Assembly: GCA_021802115.1 (NCBI GenBank) | Contig: JAKABA010000009.1 | Span: forward strand, 1 to 59,457 | Direction of reading: 5' to 3' | DNA from: a bacterium | GTDB taxonomy: Bacteria > Chloroflexota > Dormibacteria > UBA8260 > Bog-877 | DNA length: 59,457 nucleotides | Part shown: positions 43,133-51,625 of the stretch, piece by piece | How positions within the stretch are numbered: the first letter of the stretch is position 1 | How the letters are laid out: each line of letters begins with the position of its first letter | Made by a program: the position numbers and the translations under genes | Notes under the pieces: generated by a model | Seen by the model: the letters and a program-made list of their open reading frames with translations, nothing else | What the model was told of the DNA's origin: nothing | Database searches by the model: none

Positions 43133-44160
43133 ACGTCATGCTGGGCACCATGGCCAATCACCGCACCGCCCGGAATCGCCGCCCGCGCCCCGTCGGGACC
43201 GGAGTTCACGTGGACGGCGTCCATCAGCCGGTGCTGCTGGGCGAACTGATCACGGAACTGGCGCCCCGGCCGGGTGAGGTCGCGATCGACGCGACCCTGG
43301 GCGGGGGCGGCGTGGCGGCGTCTCTACTGCACAGCATCCTCCCAGGCGGCCGGGTCCTGGCACTGGATCGGGACCCGGTCGCTGTAGCCCTGGCGGAGGT
43401 CCGATTTGCCGCGGCTGGGAGCGCCTTCTCGGCCCGGGTCGGCCGCTTCTCCGATCTGGTAGCGATCGCCGCCGCGGCGGCGATCGAGCCCGATCTGGTG
43501 GTCATGGACCTGGGGATCTCATCGCTCCAGTTGGACGACCCCGACCGGGGATTCAGCTTCCAGCGCGAGGGGCCGCTCGACATGCGCCTCGACGCCACCG
43601 GCGAGGGTCCGACCGCGGCCCAGATCGTGGCCACCTATGAGGAGGACCGGCTGGCGGCCCTGATCGCGGAGTACGGCCAGGAGCGGCACAGCCGGGCGAT
43701 CGCTCGGGCGATCGTGGACCAGCGCCGCCGGAGCGCGATCAGCACCACCACCCAGCTGGCCCAGCTCTGCGCGCAGGCGATCCCGCGCCGGCTCTGGCCG
43801 CCCCGTATCCATCCCGCCACCAGGACCTTCCTGGCCCTGCGGATCGCCGTCAATCAGGAGCTCGATGAGCTCTCTTTGGGAATTGCTGCTGCCATTCAAA
43901 TTCTTCGGCCCGGTGGGCGATTGGGGATCATCTCCTTCCACTCCCTCGAGGACACCATTGCAAAACGCTCCCTCCACAACCTTGCACTGACCTGTGTATG
44001 TCCTCCCCAACAACCCATCTGCACCTGCGCCCACCGGGCCACCCTCTCCCTGCCGCGGCGGCGAGCGATAAAACCCTCCGAGCCGGAGGTGGCCCGGAAT
44101 CCCCGGGCCCGCTCCGCCCTGCTGCGCACGGCGGTCAAGCTGCCGACGGCGACCACCTGA
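43129..44160 (+). CDS. rsmH: 16S rRNA (cytosine(1402)-N4)-methyltransferase
   Basis: 343 residues. VDGVHQPVLLGEL is the conserved N-terminal motif (the true start may be the GTG at 43210; the ATG used overlaps the mraZ TGA). IDATLGGGG is the SAM motif, DLGISSLQLDD and FSFQREGPLDMRLD follow, and GRLGIISFHSLEDTIAKRS is the C-terminal active-site block. All motifs as in RsmH/MraW. A 75-nt gap separates it from the next gene. Confidence 0.96.
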   Translation: MNVMLGTMANHRTARNRRPRPVGTGVHVDGVHQPVLLGELITELAPRPGEVAIDATLGGGGVAASLLHSILPGGRVLALDRDPVAVALAEVRFAAAGSAFSARVGRFSDLVAIAAAAAIEPDLVVMDLGISSLQLDDPDRGFSFQREGPLDMRLDATGEGPTAAQIVATYEEDRLAALIAEYGQERHSRAIARAIVDQRRRSAISTTTQLAQLCAQAIPRRLWPPRIHPATRTFLALRIAVNQELDELSLGIAAAIQILRPGGRLGIISFHSLEDTIAKRSLHNLALTCVCPPQQPICTCAHRATLSLPRRRAIKPSEPEVARNPRARSALLRTAVKLPTATT

Positions 44161-44235
44161 CCCTGGCTTCCCGACCTCGTTCCCCAAAGCTTTCCTCTCC
44201 CACGTTCCAGTTCACATCTCAGCACCAAGGCCACC

Positions 44236-44649
44236 ATGAGCACCATCACCGCGTCCCGCCCCCGAGCCGGATTCCTGCCCTTCGACGAGGAGGAGTCGGC
44301 CCCATCGCGCAGCCGCACCCGGAGCAAGGCGCGCAACGGCGTGGCCTGGGCCCTGCTGCCGGTGCTGGCGCTGCTGGTCTTGTTCGGGACTGTCTATGTG
44401 TCCCAGACCGCCACCGGCACCGCGCTCACCTACCAGGTCGCCTCGCTCCAGGCCTGGAAGGCCCAGCTCAGCAATAGCGACCAGCTGTTGACGCAGCAGC
44501 TCGACCAGCTCCAGAGCGCGGGGGCGATCAATCTGGCGGCCACTCGCATGGGGCTGACCCCGCCGCCGACTTGGACCGTGGTGAGCCAGCCCCCGGCCCA
44601 TGGCCAGGACCCCCTGCTGCCGGTGCTGCTCGCCCTCAAGGGTGCCTGA
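44236..44649 (+). CDS. FtsL-like divisome protein
   Basis: 137 residues. A short basic N-terminus, one transmembrane helix (about 35-57: WALLPVLALLVLFGTVYV) and a periplasmic coiled coil (LTYQVASLQAWKAQLSNSDQLLTQQLDQLQ). Sequence identity with named FtsL is hard to judge, but the topology and the position between rsmH and ftsI identify it as the FtsL-type component that helps recruit FtsW/FtsI. ATG start with AAGG 6 nt upstream. It ends 4 nt before the ftsI GTG. Confidence 0.78.
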   Translation: MSTITASRPRAGFLPFDEEESAPSRSRTRSKARNGVAWALLPVLALLVLFGTVYVSQTATGTALTYQVASLQAWKAQLSNSDQLLTQQLDQLQSAGAINLAATRMGLTPPPTWTVVSQPPAHGQDPLLPVLLALKGA

Positions 44650-44653
44650 CTAA

Positions 44654-46450
44654 GTGGCCGGCAGGCCCTACTCGGCACGCCGACCAATCAGCCACCGCCG
44701 GCCAGCCGAGCTGGCGCGGGGCGGCCACGGGCACCAGGAGACGGCGGACCCGAGGCGGCGCATGGCGGCGCTCTCGGCGATCCTCCTGGTCGCGGTCTTC
44801 GGCCTCGGCGCCAGGCTGGTGGAGCTCCAGGTCCGCCAAGGGCCGCAACTGGCAGCGGCGGCCGTCTCCCAGCAGGTGCAGCAGATCACGATACCCGCGA
44901 CCCGGGGACTGATCCTGGACGACCAGGGCCAGGTGCTGGCCGGCAACGTGCCCACCTACGACGTCTTTGCCGCCCCCAACCAGATCCCTGCCACGGAGCG
45001 CCTCCGGGAGGCGACCCAGCTGGCTCCGGTGCTGAACCTGCCCGCCAACCAGCTCGTCCAATTGCTCACCAAGCCGCTCGCCTTCGAGTATCTGGCCAAG
45101 GGCCAGAGCGCTCAGGTCGAGAGCCAGCTGCAGCGACTCAACCTGGCCGGGATCGGGTCGATCCAGGGCGAAACCCGCTATTACGGTCCCGGGCCGGTCC
45201 CCGGCACCACCCTCGCGTCCGACGTGCTGGGGTTCGTCAACGCCAGTGGCCAGGGCCAGTACGGGCTGGAGGGGTACTACAACTCGGTCCTCTCAGGCAA
45301 ACCCGGCAAGCAGTCGGTGGTCAACGACCTCCAGGGCAACCCGGTGGTGCTCAGCTCCGCCCCCCAGCAACCTGCGGTCAACGGTCGCAACCTGCAGACC
45401 AGCCTGGACGCCACAATCCAGGCCTCGGTGGAGAAGGACCTGGCGGCCGAGGTGAAAAAGGTGAGCGGAAGCTCCGGGACCATGATCGTGATGAACGTCC
45501 ACACCGGAGGGATCGTGGCCTGGGCCGACTACCCCTCCTACAACGCCAACAACTACGCGACCGAGCCGGTCAAGCTGTTCAAGGACGCGGGGGTGGCCGA
45601 TCTCTACGAACCGGGCTCGGTGGGCAAGGTGCTCACCTTCGCGGGAGCTCTGAATCGCCATGTGATCACCCCCACCGAGACCTTCGACGAGACCGGCCAG
45701 GTGACCGTCCAGGGCTGGACCATCCGTGACTGGGACCTGAGAGCTCATGGCGTGATCAGCATGAACTGGGTGCTGGAGGACTCCCTCAACGTGGGCGCGG
45801 TCCACATCGAGCAGTGGGAGGGGGCCAGGCCGTTCTACAACAACATGCAGGCCTTCGGGATTGGCCATCCCACCGGGATCGACCTCGCCGGGGCCTCCAA
45901 CCAGCCGCTGCCGGCCTTCTCCCAGCTGCAGCCCATCCAGCTGGCGACCGCCAGCTTCGGCCAGGGTTACGTGACCACCCCGATCCAGATGCTGGCCGCG
46001 GTCAACGCGGTCGCCAACGGCGGCGTCTGGGTCCAGCCCCATGTGGTCACCGCCATCACCGGCGGCGGCCAGCCCACCACCTACATCAAGCCCAAGACCC
46101 ATCGCGTGATCTCAGCCGCCACCGCTCAGACCCTGACCCAGATGATGGTTGGGGTGGTGGACGTGCCCGGTGGCTCGGGCTTCGAGGCCCGGATCTGGCC
46201 CACCTGGAAGGGTCAAATCGCGGGCAAGACCGGAACCTCGTCGGTCTCCAACGGCCAGGGCGTCTACGGCAACAACACCATCGACTCCTTCACGGAGTTC
46301 TTTCCCGCCAGCAACCCTCAGTTCTCGATGCTCTGCATCATCCGTAACCCCCAGGTGCCGCCGCCCCAGCGCGAGGGCGCCTACGACGCCGCCCCCACCT
46401 CCAAGCTGGTCACCCAGCAGCTGATCGACCGCTTCAAGCTCCAACCCTAA
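44654..46450 (+). CDS. ftsI: Penicillin-binding protein, FtsI-type transpeptidase
   Basis: 598 residues. One N-terminal transmembrane segment (about 37-58), pedestal (ATRGLILDDQGQVLA), then a transpeptidase domain with catalytic Ser in YEPGSVGKVLTF (SxxK), the SxN motif in LEDSLNVGAV and KTG in AGKTGTSS. Cross-links septal peptidoglycan. GTG start. No PASTA domains. Stop TAA is 1 nt before mraY. Confidence 0.95.
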   Translation: MAGRPYSARRPISHRRPAELARGGHGHQETADPRRRMAALSAILLVAVFGLGARLVELQVRQGPQLAAAAVSQQVQQITIPATRGLILDDQGQVLAGNVPTYDVFAAPNQIPATERLREATQLAPVLNLPANQLVQLLTKPLAFEYLAKGQSAQVESQLQRLNLAGIGSIQGETRYYGPGPVPGTTLASDVLGFVNASGQGQYGLEGYYNSVLSGKPGKQSVVNDLQGNPVVLSSAPQQPAVNGRNLQTSLDATIQASVEKDLAAEVKKVSGSSGTMIVMNVHTGGIVAWADYPSYNANNYATEPVKLFKDAGVADLYEPGSVGKVLTFAGALNRHVITPTETFDETGQVTVQGWTIRDWDLRAHGVISMNWVLEDSLNVGAVHIEQWEGARPFYNNMQAFGIGHPTGIDLAGASNQPLPAFSQLQPIQLATASFGQGYVTTPIQMLAAVNAVANGGVWVQPHVVTAITGGGQPTTYIKPKTHRVISAATAQTLTQMMVGVVDVPGGSGFEARIWPTWKGQIAGKTGTSSVSNGQGVYGNNTIDSFTEFFPASNPQFSMLCIIRNPQVPPPQREGAYDAAPTSKLVTQQLIDRFKLQP

Positions 46451-46451
46451 T

Positions 46452-47420
46452 ATGCCCCGAGTGAACCAACTTGCGGTGGCGGGCGCATTCGTAGCTGGGG
46501 CGGCGCTCTACCCCCCGGCCATAGTCACGCTGCGCCGGCTCGGCCTGAGGCAGGTGGAGCGGACCGAGGGCCCGGCGTCGCACCTCAGCAAGGCGGGCAC
46601 CCCGACCGCTGGCGGCGTGGTCTTCTGCCTGGTGCTGGCGGCCATCTGGGCTCTCGCCCTGCGCGACCCAGCAGGGGGGGTGGTGGTCGCCGCCGCCGCC
46701 CTGGGAACCGGGGTTGGGGTGGTCGACGACTGGACCAAGGTCCATCATGGCAGCGGCATCAGGGTGCTGCCCAAATTCGCCTGGCTGGCGCTCTGCGCCG
46801 GCCTGCTGGGCTGGACTCTGGCCGCCAGCGGAGCCGGCTGGCAGCTGGTCCCCGGCCTGGGATGGCGGGACCTGGGGGCAGCCGGAATCGGCCTGGCCGC
46901 CTTCGCCGCCCTGGCCACGGCCAACGCCTCCAACCTCACTGATGGGGTCGATGGCCTGACCGCCGGGGTGGCGGTGCCGGCCTTTGCGGCCTGCGGGGTG
47001 GCGGCGGCGATCCAGCACCGTCCGGGACTGGCCTCTACCTGCCTGGTGGTCGCGGCCGGGCTCCTCGCATTCCTGGTGTTCAACCGGCCCCAGGCCCGCA
47101 TCTTCATGGGGGACGCTGGCTCCCTGGCTCTGGGGTTGATGCTGGCGGTGGCCGCCGCCGAGACCGGTCTGCTGCTGCTGCTGCCACTGCTGGCGGTGGT
47201 GTTCCTGATCGAGGCTCTTTCGGTGATGGCCCAGGTCGGGTTCTTCAAACTCACTCACGGTCGCCGGCTGCTGCGCATGAGCCCCTTCCACCACCATCTG
47301 GAGCTGGGTGGCATGAGCGAGTGGGAGATTGACCTGCGGCTCTGGAGCGTGTCTTTGATCGCGGCGGTGCTGGTGATCGCCTGGGCGATGTGGACCGGCC
47401 TTCCGGGGGCACGCCTGTGA
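46452..47420 (+). CDS. mraY: Phospho-N-acetylmuramoyl-pentapeptide transferase
   Basis: Integral-membrane enzyme that makes lipid I. 322 residues with about ten helices. KAGTPTAGG, VVDDWTKVHHG (catalytic Asp pair), ASNLTDGVDGL and FMGDAGSLALG, and MSPFHHHLEL are all canonical. It follows ftsI directly, with no murE or murF in between, and overlaps ftsW by 4 nt (GTGA). Confidence 0.97.
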   Translation: MPRVNQLAVAGAFVAGAALYPPAIVTLRRLGLRQVERTEGPASHLSKAGTPTAGGVVFCLVLAAIWALALRDPAGGVVVAAAALGTGVGVVDDWTKVHHGSGIRVLPKFAWLALCAGLLGWTLAASGAGWQLVPGLGWRDLGAAGIGLAAFAALATANASNLTDGVDGLTAGVAVPAFAACGVAAAIQHRPGLASTCLVVAAGLLAFLVFNRPQARIFMGDAGSLALGLMLAVAAAETGLLLLLPLLAVVFLIEALSVMAQVGFFKLTHGRRLLRMSPFHHHLELGGMSEWEIDLRLWSVSLIAAVLVIAWAMWTGLPGARL

Positions 47421-48655
47421 TCGCCCGGGTCGAGCGCTGGATCCCGGCCGCCCGGACCCAGGGCGAGCGCCGCGCCCTGAGCTGGGCCCATGCCCCCGAC
47501 CTGGACATCTGGCTGCTCTTGACCACCGCCGTGCTCTGCGCCATTGGGCTGATCATGGTGTTCGTCGCCAGCGCCGGGGTGGCCTACACCACTTACGGAA
47601 ATCCCGCCTACTTCTTTGAGCGCCAGGTGGTCTGGCTGCTGCTGGGCGGGGTCGGCCTGGTGATCGGACTGCGGCTCGACTACCACCGCTGGCGCCAGCT
47701 CGGTCCCTGGCTGGCGGCTGCCAGCGTGTTCCTCCTGGTGGCGGTGCTGGTGCCCCACATCGGAGTGCAGGTTCAGGGCGCCAGGCGTTGGATCGGAGCT
47801 GGTTCCATCGAGATCCAGCCCAGTGTCATCGCTCAGTTCATGGTGGTGGTGTTCGGGGCGGTCTGGCTCGACCAGCGCCGTCGCAGCATCACCGACCTGC
47901 GCGAGGGCGTGATCCCGTATGCCTGGCGGATCGGGGTGGTGGCGGCTCTGGTGATCCTGGAGAAGGACCTGGGGTCGACCATGGTGGTGGCCATGGTCGG
48001 GCTCGGCTTGCTGGTGCTGGCGGGGACCAAGCTCCGCTACCTGTTGGGCTTGGCCGTCACGGGGCTGCTGGCCGGGGGTCTGCTGATCGCAGCCGAGCCC
48101 TACCGGGTGGCCCGCCTGCTCGCCTACCTCAACCCCTTCGCCCATCCTCTGGGGTCCGGGTTCCAGGCGGTGCAGGCGCTCTACGCCTTCGGGGCGGGCG
48201 GGGTCTTCGGGACCGGCTTCAGCAGCCCAGTGCCGTCGGCTCAGATCTTGCCGGAAGCGCAGAACGACTTCATCTTCGCGGTCATCGGCCAGGATCTGGG
48301 GCTGGTGGGGACGCTGGCCGTGCTGGCGCTCTTTGGGGTGTTCGCCTGGCGCGGCTATCAGATCGCCAAGAACGCGCCCGACCACCTCGGAGCCCTGCTC
48401 GCGGGAGGGGTGACGATCTGGATCGTGGGCCAGGCCCTGATCAACATCGGCGGGGTGACCGACACGATCCCCTCGACGGGAGTGCCGCTCACGTTCATAA
48501 GCTACGGGGGCTCTTCGATGGCGCTGTCGCTGGCCGCCACCGGGATCCTGTTGAACATCTCGGCCCGGCGACGCCGAGCGGGGAGTGCCAATGCGCGTGC
48601 TGATCACGGGGGGCGGAACCGGGGGCCACTGCACCCCCGCGATAGCGGTCGCTGA
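47417..48655 (+). CDS. ftsW: Lipid II glycosyltransferase/polymerase FtsW
   Basis: 412 residues, SEDS family, about ten transmembrane helices. FVASAGVAY in TM1, YFFERQVVWLL, GARRWIGAGSIEIQPS, NDFIFAVIGQDLGLVGT and FISYGGSSMALSLAA are all conserved. GTG start overlaps mraY. The C-terminal tail (rich in Arg and Gly) overlaps the start of murG by about 65 nt. The role in septal glycan polymerisation with the upstream FtsI is established for the family. Confidence 0.95.
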   Translation: MIARVERWIPAARTQGERRALSWAHAPDLDIWLLLTTAVLCAIGLIMVFVASAGVAYTTYGNPAYFFERQVVWLLLGGVGLVIGLRLDYHRWRQLGPWLAAASVFLLVAVLVPHIGVQVQGARRWIGAGSIEIQPSVIAQFMVVVFGAVWLDQRRRSITDLREGVIPYAWRIGVVAALVILEKDLGSTMVVAMVGLGLLVLAGTKLRYLLGLAVTGLLAGGLLIAAEPYRVARLLAYLNPFAHPLGSGFQAVQALYAFGAGGVFGTGFSSPVPSAQILPEAQNDFIFAVIGQDLGLVGTLAVLALFGVFAWRGYQIAKNAPDHLGALLAGGVTIWIVGQALINIGGVTDTIPSTGVPLTFISYGGSSMALSLAATGILLNISARRRRAGSANARADHGGRNRGPLHPRDSGR

Positions 48656-49685
48656 GGCACTCAGCCAGCTCGATCCCCAGGGCAAGGTCACCTACGTGGG
48701 CAGGGCGGACGGGCCCGAGTCCCGGCTGGTGCCGGCCGCCGGCCTCGAGTTCATCGGGCTCAGCCTGGGCAGCATGGGATCCAGTCGCATGACCGCCACC
48801 CCGCGGCTGCTGACCAGAATGCCCCTGGCCTACCTGCAGGCTCGCCAGGTGATGGCTGACTTTGATCCGGACGTGGTGCTGGCCACCGGCGGCTACGTGT
48901 CGGTGCCGGTGGCCATGGTGGCGAGGCGTCGTGGGCTCCCGGTAGTCCTGCTCGAGCAGAATCGGCTACCCGGCCGGGCCGTGGAGTGGCTGGCGCGGCG
49001 GGCGGCGGTGGTGGCGACCTCCTTTGCTGGCACCGCCGCCTCGCTGCCGGGGGTCCGCGTGATCTGCACCGGCAATCCGGTGCGGAGCGAGTTCAGCGCT
49101 CTGGCCGCTTCGGCGAGCGTCCCCGAACTCTTCCCCGTGCTGCTGGTCATGGGTGGGTCCCAGGGGGCGCGCCATCTGAACCAGGTGCTGGTGGAGGCGC
49201 TGCCGCGGCTGCTGGCCGCCGTGCCTCAGTTGCAGATAACCCACCTGACCGGTCCCGGTGATCACCAGCGGGTGCTGGCGGAGGTGGCCGCCCTCGGCCT
49301 GGTCGAGCCTCGACGCTACCGGGCGCTGGCGTTCGTGGACGGGATGGCGCCCCTGATCGCGGGGTCGGGGCTGGTCCTGATGCGCGCCGGGGGCAGCTCG
49401 CTGGCGGAGGTTGCCTGCCTGGGCAAGCCGATGGTGCTGGTGCCGTATCCCCATGCCGGCAACCACCAGACGGCCAACGCCACCCCATTCGTGGAGGCCG
49501 GCGCCGCCGTGCTCGCCGAGGACCCGGGTCTGACTGCTGAAACCCTGATCGGGGAGGTGACGGGAATCTTCGGCGATCCCGTCACCTGGGAGCGGATGGC
49601 GCGGGCCAGCTCGACCATGGCCAGGCCGGGGGCGGCCGGGGAGGTGGCGCAGCTGCTGGCTTCCGTGGCCAGGCGGGCCAGTTGA
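48591..49685 (+). CDS. murG: UDP-N-acetylglucosamine--lipid I GlcNAc transferase
   Basis: Makes lipid II. 364 residues. TGGGTGGHCTPAIAVAEAL is the N-terminal glycine loop, GGYVSVPVAMVAR and LLEQNRLPGRA, and GGSQGARHLN bind the substrate; SGLVLMRAGGSSLAEVACLGKPMVLVPYPHA is the UDP-GlcNAc site. ATG 48591 has GGGGAG 6 nt upstream and is preferred over GTG 48585. It overlaps ftsW upstream and the ligase gene downstream (TTGA). Confidence 0.96.
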   Translation: MRVLITGGGTGGHCTPAIAVAEALSQLDPQGKVTYVGRADGPESRLVPAAGLEFIGLSLGSMGSSRMTATPRLLTRMPLAYLQARQVMADFDPDVVLATGGYVSVPVAMVARRRGLPVVLLEQNRLPGRAVEWLARRAAVVATSFAGTAASLPGVRVICTGNPVRSEFSALAASASVPELFPVLLVMGGSQGARHLNQVLVEALPRLLAAVPQLQITHLTGPGDHQRVLAEVAALGLVEPRRYRALAFVDGMAPLIAGSGLVLMRAGGSSLAEVACLGKPMVLVPYPHAGNHQTANATPFVEAGAAVLAEDPGLTAETLIGEVTGIFGDPVTWERMARASSTMARPGAAGEVAQLLASVARRAS

Positions 49686-51139
49686 GCGAGTCACCCGCCC
49701 TCGGTCTGGCCGACTGGCCGGACCCGCCCGCGCACCTCCACTTCCTTGGCATCTGCGGCTACGCGGTCTCGGGCCTGGCCCTGGCCTGCCGGCAGCTGGG
49801 CTACCTGGTGACCGGCGCCGACGAGGACGCTTACCCCCCCACCACGACCATCCTGGAGGCGGCCGGGATCCAGTTTGCCGCAAGCCACAGTCCCGAAAAC
49901 CTCAGGCACTGGGGGGAGCCCCAGATGGTGGTGCTTGGCAATCAGGTGCAGCTCGGCAATTCCGAGCTGGCAGCGGCCCTGGAGGCCGGGATGATGGTGG
50001 TGAGCGAGGCGGAGGCACAGGGCCGGCTGGCACAGGGCCGGCGCAGCGCTGTCGTCTGCGGCACCCACGGCAAGACAACCACCTCCTCACTGGCCGTGTG
50101 GATGCTGGACCAGGCCGGGCTGCGTCCCGGTTTCCGGCTGGGTGCCACCTCGCGCGACTTCGGGCTGGCGGTCAGCCTCGGAGACTGGCAGCGGCGCTCG
50201 CCGTTCGTCTTCGAGGGCGACGAGTACACAACCTCGGCCTTGGATCACCGGGCCAAGTTCCTGCAGTGGCATCCCCAGGTGGTGACCCTGCTCAACTTGG
50301 AGCTGGACCATCCCGACGTCTACCCCGATCTCGCCGCCTACGTCGCGCCCTATCGGCAGCTGGTGGCGGCCATGCCGCCCGACGGCCGTCTTCTGGTGAA
50401 CCGCGAGAACGCGCCCGCCCTGGCCCTGGCCCAGGAGGCCGTGTGCCCCGTGGCCACCTGGGGCGTCGGCGGTGATTGGCACCTCGCTGAGGACCCCGTG
50501 GTCGACGGAGACCACCAGCTCCTGCAGGTGGTCGGGCCCGATGGTGCGACGGTCCCGATGCGGCTGCCGATCTTCGGAGCTCACAACGCCAGCAACGCCC
50601 TGGGGGCGCTGGCCACCTCAGTCGAGCTGGGCGCCCCCCTGGACCTGGCGGCCGCGGCGGCCGCCACCTACCGAGGGGTGGCCCGCCGCTTCGAGGTGGT
50701 TGCCGAGGTGGAGGGGGTGACCGTGGTCGACGACTACGCCCACCACCCAACCAAGCTACGGGCCACCATTTCCGGCGCCCGCCAGCGAATCGGCGATGAC
50801 GTGCAGCTGGTGGTGGTGCATGTGCCCCACACCTACTCGCGCACCCTGGCCCTGCTGCCTGACTACGCGGACGCCTTTCGAGGCGCCGACCTGGTGGTGC
50901 TGGGACCGATCGAGCCTGCCCGCGAGCGCGACCTTGCTCACACCGTCAGCTCCGCCGATGTCGCGCGCCAAGTGGTGGGAACGGAGGTCGTGCTGGTCCA
51001 GTCGGCTGCGGAGGCGGTGGAGGTTGTGCGGCGGCGGTTGCGCCCGCCGGCGATGGTGGTCTGCAGCTCGGTGCGTGGCTTCGACGGGGTGGCTGGACGG
51101 ATCTCGGCCGCGCTCGGGGCGGGCGGTCTGCCCGCCTGA
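49682..51139 (+). CDS. Mur-ligase of the Mpl type, in the murC position
   Basis: 485 residues with TTG start. Features typical of Mpl (UDP-MurNAc:L-Ala-gamma-D-Glu-meso-DAP ligase, recycling) rather than MurC: LGICGYAVSGLALACRQLG at the N-terminus, YPPTTTILEAAGI, EGDEYTTSALDHRAKFLQW, and NLELDHPDVYPDLAAY. The ATP P-loop is GTHGKTTT at residues 127-134. RRFEVVAEVEGVTVVDDYAHHPTK is the shared C-terminal motif. Either it is a true Mpl that recycles tripeptide, or it has taken over the MurC reaction; the sequence alone cannot decide. Confidence 0.88.
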   Translation: MSESPALGLADWPDPPAHLHFLGICGYAVSGLALACRQLGYLVTGADEDAYPPTTTILEAAGIQFAASHSPENLRHWGEPQMVVLGNQVQLGNSELAAALEAGMMVVSEAEAQGRLAQGRRSAVVCGTHGKTTTSSLAVWMLDQAGLRPGFRLGATSRDFGLAVSLGDWQRRSPFVFEGDEYTTSALDHRAKFLQWHPQVVTLLNLELDHPDVYPDLAAYVAPYRQLVAAMPPDGRLLVNRENAPALALAQEAVCPVATWGVGGDWHLAEDPVVDGDHQLLQVVGPDGATVPMRLPIFGAHNASNALGALATSVELGAPLDLAAAAAATYRGVARRFEVVAEVEGVTVVDDYAHHPTKLRATISGARQRIGDDVQLVVVHVPHTYSRTLALLPDYADAFRGADLVVLGPIEPARERDLAHTVSSADVARQVVGTEVVLVQSAAEAVEVVRRRLRPPAMVVCSSVRGFDGVAGRISAALGAGGLPA

Positions 51140-51149
51140 GGGAGATCGG

Positions 51150-51241
51150 GCACCATCACCTCCGGCTATCGGATCAGCCCCGGCAGCACCCGGCACTCAA
51201 CCGGCGCCCAGACGCCGCAAAACGCTTGGCAGTGATGGTGC
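51150..51241. other. Intergenic stem-loop element after the cell-wall cluster
   Basis: A perfect 10-bp inverted repeat (GCACCATCAC at 51150-51159, GTGATGGTGC at 51232-51241) closes a 72-nt region that itself contains the hairpin CGGCG-cccaga-CGCCG (51202-51217) and a shorter one (GGCT / AGCC, 51164-51179). The layout resembles a multi-branched structured RNA or a 3' processing/terminator structure. No known riboswitch motif is recognised. Confidence 0.5.
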
Positions 51242-51355
51242 TCGACCGCCCAAGTGCCATTCGCCCAGCTCCTTTCTCCGCCCGGCGCACGGGCGGGCCG
51301 GCGGGATGACGTCAAGGCGGCTCGCCCTACTGACAGAGCGCACGTGGGGCGCTGG

Positions 51356-51361
51356 TATACT
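51356..51361 (+). promoter_or_regulatory. Extended -10 promoter, leaderless, with GTATAC palindrome
   Basis: TATACT preceded by TGG (extended -10 TGn), ending 7 nt before ATG 51369. GTATAC is a perfect 6-bp palindrome and the wider TGGTATACTGG resembles FCD-type GntR operators (TGGTATACCA form); a GntR/FCD regulator gene lies 4 kb downstream. The link between them is inference. Confidence 0.5.
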
Positions 51362-51368
51362 GGATGGT

Positions 51369-51470
51369 ATGCGGGGTGATGTACCTGAGAGTAGAGAGGG
51401 TGTCCGCGGCCATCCGGGCCGCGGACTGCGGGCCGCCACGCCAGAGTCCGACCAGGCCGGCCGGCCATGA
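51369..51470 (+). CDS. Possible leaderless 33-residue ORF
   Basis: ATG is 7 nt after an extended -10 element, so a transcript starting here would place this codon at the 5' end. The peptide is polar and basic (MRGDVPESREGVRGHPGRGL ...), with no cysteine, signal or membrane segment. Its TGA overlaps an ATG of the next small ORF (ATGA at 51467-51470). No homologue recognised; it may be a leader peptide. In GC-rich DNA such short frames also arise by chance. Confidence 0.3.
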   Translation: MRGDVPESREGVRGHPGRGLRAATPESDQAGRP

Positions 51471-51625
51471 CCAGCTCGCCAGCCTCTGGCCGGGCGGCGG
51501 TCGGCACCGAAGACCAGATGGGTGGCGCTGCGGCCGCCGTGGCCGGCGCCCGCCAAAGGGACGGGGAGTGGAAGATCCCGGTCGTCCGGTTGGCAGCGCG
51601 CGCCACGTCGAGGCCCCTGGGGTGA
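51467..51625 (+). CDS. Possible 52-residue ORF ahead of the SufS-like gene
   Basis: ATG overlaps the stop of the preceding small ORF. Its TGA (51623-51625) overlaps a GTG in frame with the SufS-like gene (GTGA at 51622). The peptide is Ala/Gly/Arg-rich (MTSSPASGRAAVGTEDQMGG ... VVRLAARATSRPLG). No domain recognised. If real, it would couple translation from the leaderless start to the enzyme. Confidence 0.3.
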   Translation: MTSSPASGRAAVGTEDQMGGAAAAVAGARQRDGEWKIPVVRLAARATSRPLG

